From contig OZ254179.1 of the NCBI GenBank assembly GCA_965268675.1, positions 992,001 through 1,056,000 of the forward strand: a stretch of 64,000 nt of DNA, in the 5' to 3' direction. Under the pieces are notes generated by a model. That model saw nothing but the letters and a program-made list of their open reading frames with translations, was not told the origin of the DNA and ran no database searches. Source of the DNA: AAA044-D11 sp009705075. Lineage in GTDB: Bacteria > Actinomycetota > Actinomycetes > Nanopelagicales > Nanopelagicaceae. Position 1 is the stretch's first letter. Each line of letters begins with the position of its first letter. The position numbers and the translations under genes are program-made. Of this stretch, positions 16,829-25,562 are shown piece after piece.

Positions 16829-16834
16829 TCGGAT

Positions 16835-17497
16835 ATGAGTAAAAAGAAGATTACTGAGCTTCCAGACGGCCCAGCCAACGAGCATGGCCTAACCCCCCGC
16901 CAAGCCAAGATCCTCGATGCCATTCGAACTGCGATTGAGACCAACGGCTATCCCCCAACTATGCGCGAGATTGGCCAAGCTGCCGGCCTTGCCTCACCAG
17001 CCTCTGTTTCATATCAATTAGAGACCCTGGTTGAAAAAGGATTTATCCGCCGCGATGCCACAAAGGGCCGCGCCCTTGAAATCACTTATCCAAGTGAGGG
17101 CGAGGCAATCACGCCAGAAAAGACCCGCAACGTTCCACTACTTGGATCGATTGCTGCAGGTTCACCAATTTTGGCTGAGCAGAGCTTTGATGAAGTCTTC
17201 CCACTTCCAGAATCATTCGTTGGCAAGGGCGATGTTTACATGCTCAAAGTCAAAGGCGATTCGATGATCGATGTTGCAATCTGCGATGGCGATTACGTGG
17301 TTATTCGTGCCCAGAAAGATGCAAATAAGGGCGAGATCGTTGCCGCGATGATTGATGGCGAGGCCACTGTTAAAACTTGGTCAAAGAAAGATGGCCATTA
17401 TTGGTTGCTTCCTGCAAATGAGAACTATGCACCAATCCCTGGTGATGGTGCCGAAATTCTCGGCATTGTTACTGCGGTCTTGCGAAGCATTCGTTAA
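16835..17497 (+). CDS. lexA: SOS repressor LexA
   Basis: A 220-residue LexA from the ATG at 16835. N-terminal winged helix (LTPRQAKILDAIR, GYPPTMREIGQAAGL, SPASVSYQLETL), a cleavage loop with the self-cleavage Ala-Gly in SIAAGSPIL, and the S24 peptidase domain with catalytic Ser in VKGDSMID and Lys in AMIDGEATVKTW. On DNA damage RecA promotes self-cleavage and derepression. A perfect SOS box lies upstream, so it is autoregulated. It converges with the SDR gene with a 25-base gap. Confidence 0.95.
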   Translation: MSKKKITELPDGPANEHGLTPRQAKILDAIRTAIETNGYPPTMREIGQAAGLASPASVSYQLETLVEKGFIRRDATKGRALEITYPSEGEAITPEKTRNVPLLGSIAAGSPILAEQSFDEVFPLPESFVGKGDVYMLKVKGDSMIDVAICDGDYVVIRAQKDANKGEIVAAMIDGEATVKTWSKKDGHYWLLPANENYAPIPGDGAEILGIVTAVLRSIR

Positions 17498-17522
17498 CTA
17501 ATTCAACGAACCTAAAGCCAAC

Positions 17523-18299
17523 CTAAAGCCAAGGCCTCTCATCGGTTGGATCATCCCAACTTGGAATCGGCTCTTGCAACGGGTTATCTATCCAACAAAA
17601 TCGCCCGTTAACGCTTGCGCTCTCATCACTCACTAATTTAAGAATTAATTGGCCAGCCTTTTTAGGATCATCTCCCCCAGTTTTTTCTACCCAATCAACC
17701 CAAGATTTGTAATCCGCGCCAGCTTCGCCAAGCGCATCGGCCTTCGCACTTATATCTGCCCACATGTCGCTGCGCACATCACCTGGATGAATAACATTTG
17801 CGGTGACGCCACTCCCACTTATCTCTGCAGCTAAATGTCTAGTGAATTGATTTAGCGCAACTTTCGCTGTGGCATAAGCGCTATTTAACTTTCCTGGTGG
17901 ATGCAGGGCGGCAGCCGAACTTAAGTTAATTATGCGCCCCCACTTAGCTTCTAGCATCGCAGGCAAGAAAACTCGTGATGTGAAATATGGTGCAAGTGCG
18001 TCAATCATTATGGTTTCCACCCATTGCTTAGGATCAGCATCTTTAATCAAATCTATTGGCCCAAATATGCCAGCGGCGTTCACCAGAATTTGGACATCGC
18101 CGTGGTCTTTGGCAACTTGCCTTTGAAGTGAATTAACAAATTCAATATCACTGACATCACCGCAGATATTTACAATATCTCCGGCCTGCGCCATCGGAGT
18201 TCTAGATACTGCAATTACTTTGTGGCCAGCGCTTGCTAGAGCAAGTGCAATTTCGCAGCCAATCCCCTTCGATGCGCCAGTTACAAGTGCGAGTGCCAT
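17523..18299 (-). CDS. Short-chain dehydrogenase/reductase of the rhamnose cluster
   Basis: A 258-residue classical SDR: cofactor motif TGASKGIGCEIALALASAGH, NAAGIFG, and the catalytic Ser in NLSSAAALHPPGKL with Tyr/Lys in SAYATAK. It begins one base before the aldo/keto reductase gene ends and closes the rhamnose operon. Substrate unknown; by context it may oxidise or reduce a sugar or lactaldehyde-type intermediate. An unusual tail (NPLQEPIPSWDDPTDERPWL) may matter for oligomerisation. Confidence 0.85.
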   Translation of the reverse strand: MALALVTGASKGIGCEIALALASAGHKVIAVSRTPMAQAGDIVNICGDVSDIEFVNSLQRQVAKDHGDVQILVNAAGIFGPIDLIKDADPKQWVETIMIDALAPYFTSRVFLPAMLEAKWGRIINLSSAAALHPPGKLNSAYATAKVALNQFTRHLAAEISGSGVTANVIHPGDVRSDMWADISAKADALGEAGADYKSWVDWVEKTGGDDPKKAGQLILKLVSDESASVNGRFCWIDNPLQEPIPSWDDPTDERPWL

Positions 18300-19286
18300 C
18301 TAGATATTTACCGGTTGGATTAAACCAGCGCTCTCAAGTTCAGACCAGAGATTGGTAGGGAGTTCAAAATCAAAAGCTTCAATATTCTGTTTTAACTCTG
18401 CAACTGTTCCAGCGCCATTCAAAACTGTTACAACCGCTGGATGCCGTAATGGGAATTGCATAGCGGCTGCGGTAAGCGGGACGTTGAAATCTTTTAGGAA
18501 GTCACGGATCTTAAGTGCTCTATCAATAATTTCTTTTGGCGCAGGTACGTAATCAAATTGTGCGCCCTCTACTGGATTGGCTAGAACTCCGGTGTTGTAG
18601 ACACCTGCGGCGACGATTGAAACGTTCTTCTTCATGGCAAGGGGGTAAAGCTCATCCTGCGCACTCTGATCAAGCAGGGTAAAACGGCCTGCAATAAGTG
18701 CAATATCTAAATCGGTGTTCTTAATTATTTCGATTGATGGAGCGCACCAATTCATTCCAATGCCGATTGCTTTGATAATTCCTTCGCTTCGCATCGCATC
18801 CAAAACTGGATAAGCGATTTCAATTGCATCCTGAATGCAATCTTGAGCATCGTGAAGATAGGCAATCTCTATTGAATCTAGATTCAAACGCTTTAGGCTG
18901 GCTTCTAGTCCATTTCTAATTCCGGCTGATGAATAGTCGTAATAAGTTTCAATTCCTGGATCGGCATCTGGATATTTATCAGTCTCCAAATTAACGCCGG
19001 GGCGAAGTGGTCGACCAACTTTTGTCGAAATAACTACGCCAGATTTGCGACCAGCAAGAGCGCGTCCAACTCGGCGTTCACCAGTGCCATATCCGTAAAG
19101 TGGCGCAGTATCTATGTAATTTATTCCCGAACTTATTGCTAAATCAATCATGGCATCTGCTTCAGACTCGGGTACTGATTTAAAAAGCCCACCTAGTGGG
19201 GCAGTTCCCAAACTTAACTTTGAAATTTCAAGGTCAGTTCCCTTGACCTTCGTTAATTCAGAATGCCGTGCCATAGCGCTTCCCAA
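18300..19286 (-). CDS. Aldo/keto reductase, aldose dehydrogenase-like
   Basis: A 328-residue TIM-barrel oxidoreductase. The catalytic tetrad is visible: Asp/Tyr in YIDTAPLYGYGTGERRVGRA, Lys in VVISTKVGRPL and His in IEIAYLHDAQD. The sequence is of the D-threo-aldose 1-dehydrogenase/L-fucose dehydrogenase group. Two start codons are possible (MGSAM); the second Met, followed by ARHSELTKV, is about as likely. Both overlap the end of the kinase gene by some 20-35 bases. It probably oxidises a 6-deoxy sugar or reduces an aldehyde from rhamnose breakdown (inference). Confidence 0.85.
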   Translation of the reverse strand: MGSAMARHSELTKVKGTDLEISKLSLGTAPLGGLFKSVPESEADAMIDLAISSGINYIDTAPLYGYGTGERRVGRALAGRKSGVVISTKVGRPLRPGVNLETDKYPDADPGIETYYDYSSAGIRNGLEASLKRLNLDSIEIAYLHDAQDCIQDAIEIAYPVLDAMRSEGIIKAIGIGMNWCAPSIEIIKNTDLDIALIAGRFTLLDQSAQDELYPLAMKKNVSIVAAGVYNTGVLANPVEGAQFDYVPAPKEIIDRALKIRDFLKDFNVPLTAAAMQFPLRHPAVVTVLNGAGTVAELKQNIEAFDFELPTNLWSELESAGLIQPVNI

Positions 19287-20692
19287 TCTGTTCCTTCTTG
19301 CGGAAGATATTTCTTGCGGTTACTTGAATCAGAGATCATTGAACGACCCTCTTCTAGTGAAGCAATCTTGCCATCTGCTTCCATCTGAATGATTAAATTT
19401 CCTAGAACGGTTGCTTCAACCGGGCCAGAATAAACAATCTTGCCTGTTGCATCGGCAGTTAATTGATTTAACAATTCATTTGCCGAACCACCACCAACAA
19501 TATTTATCTCATCAATCTCTCTACTTGATGCATCAATTAAATCCTTGAGCGCCCGAGAGTAAGCCAGAGCAAGGCTGTCGAAGATGCATCGCGCGAATTC
19601 AAATGGCGTTTCAGGAATGCTCTGACCTGACTCTTCGCAGAATTTTGCGATGGTCTCTGGCATTGGTCCGGGCTTTGCAAACATCGGATCTTCGGTATCA
19701 ATAATCTGTTGGGATTCACACTTTGCAGCGCCGGCTGCAAGTTCTGCTGCAGTGAAGTTCTGCCCTTTGCCGCGCCAATATCTAATTGACTCTTCTAGTA
19801 ACCACATGCCCGTTACATTTCTAATGAATCGAATTCGGCCTTCAACACCAACTTCATTGGTGATGTTGTAATCCATTGCCTTTTGAGTTGTGACGGCCTT
19901 TTCCAACTCCAGACCAACAAGAGACCAAGTGCCACTAGAGATATAGGCCGAACGGCCATTTGGATTAAGCGGAGTGCCTGCAACGGCAGATGCTGTGTCA
20001 TGCGAACCAACTGCTACAACTTTGATTCCATTGATATCACCATGGCCGCGAACTTTTCCGATGATTGCCTTTGGTTTATGCAACTTCGGAAAAATCGCCT
20101 TTGGAATACCTATCTTCTTAATTAGCTCCCAATCCCAATCTTGGGTATGTGCGTTCAATAGTTGAGTTGTAGAAGCATTTGTTACTTCACTGCTCTTCTT
20201 GCCGCATAAGAAATAATTAAGGAGATCAGGTAAGAGCAGGAACACCTTGGCGCTCTTAAATGCTTGGCTACCTTTTGCCGCAAAGAGTTGGTATGCGGTA
20301 TTGAAAAAGATGAATTGAATTCCAGTTTTGGAGTAAATGTATTCTCGGCCGACATCACGCTGAAGTTGTGTCATGAGACCATCGGTTCGGCCATCGCGAT
20401 AGGTGTAAGGAATTTCAGCAAGCTTGCCTTCCGGGTTAATCAGGCCGTAATCAACTGCCCAAGAGTCGATGCCGAGAGATTTAATTGGGCCAAGTTCTAA
20501 ACTCTTATTTAGCCCCGTAATAACTTCATGAACAATCTTCTCCCACTCCCAGCGGATCGAGCCGTCACTGAGTGTCTGGGGTTCGTGCGCAAAACGGTGA
20601 ACTTCGCGCACAACAATTTTTCCATTTTGAATATGTCCGACCGCGACTCTTCCACTTGATCCACCGAGATCAACTGCAGCGTAAAGCGTCAT
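19253..20692 (-). CDS. rhaB: Rhamnulokinase
   Basis: A 479-residue FGGY kinase phosphorylating L-rhamnulose at C1. N-terminal phosphate loop YAAVDLGGSSGRVAVGHI, SLGIDSWAVDYGLI, and PYTYRDGRTDG are rhamnulokinase signatures; SHDTASAVAGTPL and AYISSGTWSLVGLE (catalytic region) and NIVGGGSANELLNQLTAD (C-terminal adenosine site) follow. Full length. It follows the bifunctional aldolase by 21 bases, inside the complete rhamnose operon. A paralogue is encoded at 29238-30719. Confidence 0.93.
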   Translation of the reverse strand: MTLYAAVDLGGSSGRVAVGHIQNGKIVVREVHRFAHEPQTLSDGSIRWEWEKIVHEVITGLNKSLELGPIKSLGIDSWAVDYGLINPEGKLAEIPYTYRDGRTDGLMTQLQRDVGREYIYSKTGIQFIFFNTAYQLFAAKGSQAFKSAKVFLLLPDLLNYFLCGKKSSEVTNASTTQLLNAHTQDWDWELIKKIGIPKAIFPKLHKPKAIIGKVRGHGDINGIKVVAVGSHDTASAVAGTPLNPNGRSAYISSGTWSLVGLELEKAVTTQKAMDYNITNEVGVEGRIRFIRNVTGMWLLEESIRYWRGKGQNFTAAELAAGAAKCESQQIIDTEDPMFAKPGPMPETIAKFCEESGQSIPETPFEFARCIFDSLALAYSRALKDLIDASSREIDEINIVGGGSANELLNQLTADATGKIVYSGPVEATVLGNLIIQMEADGKIASLEEGRSMISDSSNRKKYLPQEGTDWEALWHGILN

Positions 20693-20713
20693 GATTTATC
20701 CGAATTTCCTAAA

Positions 20714-22753
20714 TTATCGCAAGAATGCAGCAGCTACGCCACCATCGACTGGAATATGAAGTCCCGTTGTTAATGACAAATCGCCACCAAGGATTACAAA
20801 GACTGCGGCAGCGATGTGATCTGGAAGAACTTCCTTCTTCAAGATTGTGCGCTTTGCATAAAATTCGCCAAGTTTGGATTCTTCAACACCATAAACTGCG
20901 GCGCGATTTGCGCCCCAACCTGATGCAAAGATTCCGGAACCTTGGACAACGCCATCTGGATTAATTCCATTAACGCGAATTCCAAATTCCCCAAGTTCTG
21001 CTGCGAGCAGACGTACTTGATGTGCTTGATCAGCCTTGGTAGATCCATAACCGATGTTATTTGGACCAGCAAAGACTGAGTTCTTGGAGGAGATATAGAC
21101 AATATCGCCACCCATTTTCTGAGCCAGCATTGCCTTAGCGCCTTCGCGAGAAACTAGGAACGAACCTCTCGCCATGATGTCATGTTGAAGATCCCAATCC
21201 TTAGTTGTCGTTTCAACAAGGGATTTACTAATTGAGATTCCGGCATTGTTAACCAAGATGTCTACGCCACCAAATGCAAGACAAGCTGCAGCGACTCCGG
21301 CCGCAATCTCTTCTTCGCTTGTAACGTTCATTGAAATCGCGATTGCTTTATCTGGCCCGCCAAGTGATTTAGCAAGTTCGGTAGCGCCTTCAATATTTAA
21401 ATCGGCGATTACGACACAAGCACCTTCAGCAGAAAGTCTGGTCGCCGTTGCTTTTCCGAGTCCTGATGCTGCGCCAGTTACAAGTGCAATCCGACCAGCA
21501 AGTGGCTTTGGCTTTGGCGCCCGCTTTAGCTTCGCCTCTTCTAGATCCCAGTATTCGATGCGGAATTTTTCGGATTCAGCAATTGGTTGGTATTTAGAGA
21601 GAGCTTCAGAACCGCGCATTACATTGATTGCATTTATATAGAACTCGGATGCAACTCGCGCTGTTTGCTTATCTTTTCCAAAGGTAAACATTCCGATTCC
21701 AGGAACCAAGATAACTGCAGGATCTGCCCCACGCATTGCAGGTGAATCCTTCGTAGCAAACTTGTTGTAATAAGCGGCGTAATCCAAGCGATATTGCTCG
21801 TGCTTATCATTAGCTAGCGTTACTACTTCTTCTAGCGAAGCGTTTGGCTCTGCATCAACGACCATTGGTCGAACTTTGGTTCGCAAGAAATGATCAGGGC
21901 ATGATGTGCCAAGTGCGGCAAGGCGTGGCATCTCACTTCCCTGTAGGAAATCAAGAACTACATCGTTATCAGTGAAGTGACCAACCATTCGAGAATCCCG
22001 TGATGCGATTCCGCGCAAGTAAGGTGCAAGTTCGGCAGCGCGAGATTTACGAGCTGCTGGATCTAACGGCGCAAACTTTGAAACCTTCTTGCCAAAAGGT
22101 TCCGCCTTGCCCTTCTCCTTAATGAATTTCTCGGCTTTTTCAATTGCTTCGATAGAACGCTTCTCGCACTCTTCGCTGGTATTACCCCAAGTTGTTAAGC
22201 CGTGGCCACCAAGAACGCAACCTTTAGCCTTCGGATTATTTGAGGCAATTGCTGCCATATCTAAGCCAATTTGAAAGCCAGGTCGACGCCATTCCACCCA
22301 GAGAATTTCATCACCAAAACATTCGCGAGTTAACTTCTCACCATCGATTGAAGTTGCAAGTGCAATGATTGAATCTGGATGCAGATGATCTACGTGTTCG
22401 TAATCAACTAAACCATGCATTGACGTATCAATACTTGGCGCTGCTCCACCAATTCCGAAGCGGCAGTAATCAAAGAGGGCAACCATCTCATCTTCATGTT
22501 CTACGCCACGATAAACGTTGTTCAGTAACTTGAAGCGTTCTAAATCAAGTGCGGCAAGCCCAGATTCGGTTAACGTCCCAAGATCTCCACCAGAACCTTT
22601 AACCCAGAGCACTGGTGACATTTCACCAGTAGCTGGATTCTTCAGTTCACCCTTTGCCGATGTATTTCCTCCGGCATAGTTTGTAAATCTATGGTCCGAA
22701 CCTAATTTGTTACTTCGCTTAATTAATTCTTCAACTGGTTTAGGTGTCGACAT
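20714..22753 (-). CDS. Bifunctional rhamnulose-1-phosphate aldolase / lactaldehyde dehydrogenase
   Basis: A 679-residue fusion taken from the ATG at 22753, so that it starts two bases after the isomerase stop with a GGTGGGG ribosome site. N-terminal half (about 1-390): class II aldolase fold with HVDHLHPDSIIALATS and a metal-binding histidine block GGHGLTTWG. C-terminal half (about 430-679): SDR with ALVTGAASGLGKATATRL and Tyr/Lys in NIGYGSTK. This architecture is known as RhaEW/YuxG-like: cleavage of L-rhamnulose-1-phosphate to dihydroxyacetone phosphate and L-lactaldehyde, then oxidation of the lactaldehyde. Confidence 0.9.
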   Translation of the reverse strand: MSTPKPVEELIKRSNKLGSDHRFTNYAGGNTSAKGELKNPATGEMSPVLWVKGSGGDLGTLTESGLAALDLERFKLLNNVYRGVEHEDEMVALFDYCRFGIGGAAPSIDTSMHGLVDYEHVDHLHPDSIIALATSIDGEKLTRECFGDEILWVEWRRPGFQIGLDMAAIASNNPKAKGCVLGGHGLTTWGNTSEECEKRSIEAIEKAEKFIKEKGKAEPFGKKVSKFAPLDPAARKSRAAELAPYLRGIASRDSRMVGHFTDNDVVLDFLQGSEMPRLAALGTSCPDHFLRTKVRPMVVDAEPNASLEEVVTLANDKHEQYRLDYAAYYNKFATKDSPAMRGADPAVILVPGIGMFTFGKDKQTARVASEFYINAINVMRGSEALSKYQPIAESEKFRIEYWDLEEAKLKRAPKPKPLAGRIALVTGAASGLGKATATRLSAEGACVVIADLNIEGATELAKSLGGPDKAIAISMNVTSEEEIAAGVAAACLAFGGVDILVNNAGISISKSLVETTTKDWDLQHDIMARGSFLVSREGAKAMLAQKMGGDIVYISSKNSVFAGPNNIGYGSTKADQAHQVRLLAAELGEFGIRVNGINPDGVVQGSGIFASGWGANRAAVYGVEESKLGEFYAKRTILKKEVLPDHIAAAVFVILGGDLSLTTGLHIPVDGGVAAAFLR

Positions 22754-22755
22754 TA

Positions 22756-23922
22756 TTACGCGCCCCACCCTGCCTGTGCGCCGCCAACACGATCTGCTGC
22801 AATCTTTGCCAAGTATCCACTGCGCGCAAATGCCGCCTTTGGATCTGGATCTAAACCTTGCTCTGTGCGTACTTCACCCAGAAGATCGCGCACATCAGTG
22901 TTGTAGGCATCCATCAAAACATCGTTGGCTGCTAGAACATCGCAATCGGTCTGTGCTTTCTTTAGTGCAACTGCATCAACTAGTAGCGCCTTTGCAACGG
23001 CTTCCTGCACATTTGTGATTGAACGAATCTGGCCAGGAATCTTATCTTCGATGTTATGGCATTGATCTAGCACATATGAAACCGTGGTGTCTTTTACAAA
23101 GCCGCCACCTTGATTTACTTCGTGCATGATTCTAAATAGTTGGAATGGATCTGCTGCGCCAACAATTAGATCGTCATCGGCATAGAAGCGAGAGTTAAAG
23201 TCAAAAGCACCTAGACGCTTTTTCATGAGCAAGAATGCAACGATGTATTCAATGTTTGTTCCAGGTGCATGGTGTCCGGTATCAACGCAGACTGATGCCT
23301 TTGGTCCAAGTTCTAGGCAATGAACATATGAAGTTCCCCAGTCAGGAACATCAGTTGAATAGAAAGCTGGTTCAAAGAATTTATATTCCAGAAGCATTCT
23401 CTGGTTTGCACCTAAGCGGTCATAAAGTTTCTTAAGTGATTCTGCTAGGCGTTCTTGGCGACCACGAATGTCATCTTGTCCTGGATAGTTTGTTCCATCA
23501 GCGAACCAGAGTTTAATATCCTGAACCCCTGTTTGATCCATGATGTCAACGCATTCAAATAAATGGTCGACTGCTTTCTGGCGAATCTTGGCATCTGGGT
23601 GACACACTGATCCATATTTGTAATCATTATCTTGAAAGGTATTTGAGTTAATTGTTCCGAGGCGAACGCCCAAATCGGTTGCATGTTTTGCAAGTGCTTT
23701 GTAATCATCGACGCGGTCCCAAGGAATGTGCATCGCAACAGCAGGAGCGGCGCCAGTAAATTTATGAACTTGAGCGGCGTCGGCAATTTTTTCAAAAGGA
23801 TCGCGCGGTACGCCAGCAGATGAAAAAACTTTGAAACGAGTTCCAGAGTTACCATAAGCCCATGATGGAACTTCGATGAAGAAGCGCTTCAATACTTCTT
23901 TTGCTTCATTCTTACTTGCCAT
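22756..23922 (-). CDS. rhaI: L-rhamnose isomerase (RhaI type)
   Basis: A 388-residue TIM-barrel isomerase converting L-rhamnose to L-rhamnulose. Features of the Pseudomonas-type RhaI: SWAYGNSGTRFKVF near the N terminus, MHIPWDRVDDY, VDTGHHAPGTNIEYIVAFL with the metal-binding Asp/His, and FDFNSRFYADDDLIVGAADPF. No homology to E. coli RhaA length or signature. It lies 30 bases downstream of the mutarotase. Confidence 0.93.
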   Translation of the reverse strand: MASKNEAKEVLKRFFIEVPSWAYGNSGTRFKVFSSAGVPRDPFEKIADAAQVHKFTGAAPAVAMHIPWDRVDDYKALAKHATDLGVRLGTINSNTFQDNDYKYGSVCHPDAKIRQKAVDHLFECVDIMDQTGVQDIKLWFADGTNYPGQDDIRGRQERLAESLKKLYDRLGANQRMLLEYKFFEPAFYSTDVPDWGTSYVHCLELGPKASVCVDTGHHAPGTNIEYIVAFLLMKKRLGAFDFNSRFYADDDLIVGAADPFQLFRIMHEVNQGGGFVKDTTVSYVLDQCHNIEDKIPGQIRSITNVQEAVAKALLVDAVALKKAQTDCDVLAANDVLMDAYNTDVRDLLGEVRTEQGLDPDPKAAFARSGYLAKIAADRVGGAQAGWGA

Positions 23923-23952
23923 GTCCGTACTCCCTTTTTTTAGTCATTGAAT

Positions 23953-24276
23953 TTAAGCTAGGTAAAAAACTTCTTTAAGTCTTAGAAAACCTTCATCGGG
24001 GGCTTTGTCACCGAGTTCAACAAAGAATTGCCCCATCTCGGCCTGCCAACGTGCATTAATTTCAGTCTTGGCCATTCCAGCTTTGGCCGCTTCAAGATCT
24101 GGTGTCTCTAAATATCCAATTAGCGTTCCATCAGATTCATCTAAAAAAAGTGAGTAATTCGTCCAACCGGTCTGGCGAAGGGCCTCTAACATCTCGGGCC
24201 AAACTTGCGCGTGACGCCGAATGTATTCGGGCATCATCTCTCGCTTTACTTGCAATCTAAAACATACGCGTTCCAT
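23953..24276 (-). CDS. rhaM: L-rhamnose mutarotase
   Basis: A 107-residue dimeric alpha/beta-barrel mutarotase that interconverts alpha- and beta-L-rhamnopyranose. Signature elements: RVCFRLQVKREMMPEYIRRH with the catalytic His, VWPEMLEALRQTGWTNYSLF, and GTLIGYLETPD. Full length for RhaM/RhaU. It is the first catabolic gene after the transporter, separated from rhaS by a hairpin (24344-24379). Confidence 0.95.
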   Translation of the reverse strand: MERVCFRLQVKREMMPEYIRRHAQVWPEMLEALRQTGWTNYSLFLDESDGTLIGYLETPDLEAAKAGMAKTEINARWQAEMGQFFVELGDKAPDEGFLRLKEVFYLA

Positions 24277-24343
24277 CTAATTAACCAGGCTCACATTCTC
24301 ACTCTAGTCCAAATGTATATTCATTAAAAGTACTGAAAAAGTA

Positions 24344-24379
24344 GAGAGCGGCAACTTCCGCGAGGAAATTGCCGCTCTC
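24344..24379 (-). terminator. Strong hairpin between rhaS and rhaM
   Basis: An 11-base perfect stem GAGAGCGGCAA / TTGCCGCTCTC with an inner TTCC/GGAA extension, followed on the minus strand by TACTTTTTCAG. It looks like an intrinsic terminator 27 bases after the rhaS stop; since the catabolic genes continue in the same direction it may act as a partial terminator or 3' stabiliser of the binding-protein mRNA. Confidence 0.8.
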
Positions 24380-24405
24380 CCAACTATTAATTAATTAAAA
24401 ATTAA

Positions 24406-25416
24406 TTAGAAGTTGTAGTTATCTACGTTTGCCTTTGTGAAGACAGTAGCTGGTCCGAGGAGAACTTCATTTCCTACAGCACCCTTGATAACTTTACGAG
24501 ACTTAACACCCTTATCACCCTTAGCAGACTTAATTACAGCGCCTACCTTGACTGATTGCTTGTTGTTACGAATCGAGTTAGCAATTTGTACTGCAACGTA
24601 TCCGAAGTTTTCTACATCCCATAGAGATGCTTGAGCTCCTGAGCCGTCCTTGATGTATGTCTTCATATCATTTGGAAGACCTAGACCAGTTACGAAGACC
24701 TTGCCCTTTGAAGCTGAACCTGAAACGTACTTAGCAGCTGCCACGATACCTACAGATGTAGGTGCAACGATTGCTTCGATTGTTGGGTTATTCTGGATAA
24801 GTCCTTGGGTTTCTGTTGTTGATTCTTCTGGCTTATCTAGACCATAAGCTGTAGCAACAACCTTCACCTTTGGATACTTCGCTGCAAGACGCTTGTTCAT
24901 GTATTCGATCCAAACGTTCTGGTTTGTAGCATCTGGTGTTGTTGAAAGTACTGCGATATCGCCTTCGCCACCAGCTAGTTCAGCTGCTGAATCTGCAAGT
25001 GCGTTACCGATACCTTCTGATGAAGCCTGGTTAACGAATACTGAGCGACCAGCTTGAGCAACATCAGAGTCGTATGTAACAACTGTTACACCCTTCTTCT
25101 GTGCTGCCTTAAGTGCTGGAACAAGTGCATCCTTATCGTTAGCTGCGATGATCAAAACGTTGTATCCGCCTTGAACTGCTGCGTTGATTTCCTTAACCTG
25201 TGCTGCTGCAGTGATTTCTGTAGGTCCCTTGTATGCACAAGTTGCCTTCAGTTCCTTACATGCACGTTGTACACCCTTATCAGCTGCTTGGAAGTAGCCG
25301 ATTGTTCCTAATTTAGGAATGTGTGCAATCTTCAGCTTTGTTGCTGCTGAAGATGGTGCCACGAACGCTGTTGCGATCAGTGCACCAGTTGCAATTGCTG
25401 CAAGTACTTTTTTCAA
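24406..25416 (-). CDS. rhaS: Rhamnose ABC transporter substrate-binding protein
   Basis: A 336-residue periplasmic-binding protein of the ribose/LacI fold. TTG start at 25416 (MKKVLAAIATGALI) preceded by AAAGGAAC. Signal peptide about residues 1-24 ends VAPSSAA; no lipobox cysteine is visible, so it may be secreted rather than lipid-anchored, unusual for a Gram-positive. The mature part begins KLKIAHIPKLGTIGYFQAADKG and includes VLIIAANDKDALVPALKAAQ, typical of rhamnose/AI-2 family binders. First hit on external rhamnose; feeds RhaP/RhaQ/RhaT. Confidence 0.88.
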   Translation of the reverse strand: MKKVLAAIATGALIATAFVAPSSAATKLKIAHIPKLGTIGYFQAADKGVQRACKELKATCAYKGPTEITAAAQVKEINAAVQGGYNVLIIAANDKDALVPALKAAQKKGVTVVTYDSDVAQAGRSVFVNQASSEGIGNALADSAAELAGGEGDIAVLSTTPDATNQNVWIEYMNKRLAAKYPKVKVVATAYGLDKPEESTTETQGLIQNNPTIEAIVAPTSVGIVAAAKYVSGSASKGKVFVTGLGLPNDMKTYIKDGSGAQASLWDVENFGYVAVQIANSIRNNKQSVKVGAVIKSAKGDKGVKSRKVIKGAVGNEVLLGPATVFTKANVDNYNF

Positions 25417-25562
25417 AGTAGTTCCTTTCTTTCTTTCTTACTAACAGAAACAACCTTTGGTTCTGTCAATCGAACTAGGAATGTAGCTACGCGCCCTAGA
25501 ACAACACTGTGAATCTATTGGGGATTCAGCCCGACCTTCAAGGTCTTTTTCATAACATTTTC

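Noticed and set aside
16796..16834. LexA starting at ATG 16796
   Set aside because: The start would fall within the SOS box and would add 13 residues absent from the family; the ATG at 16835 has a promoter element at the right distance.
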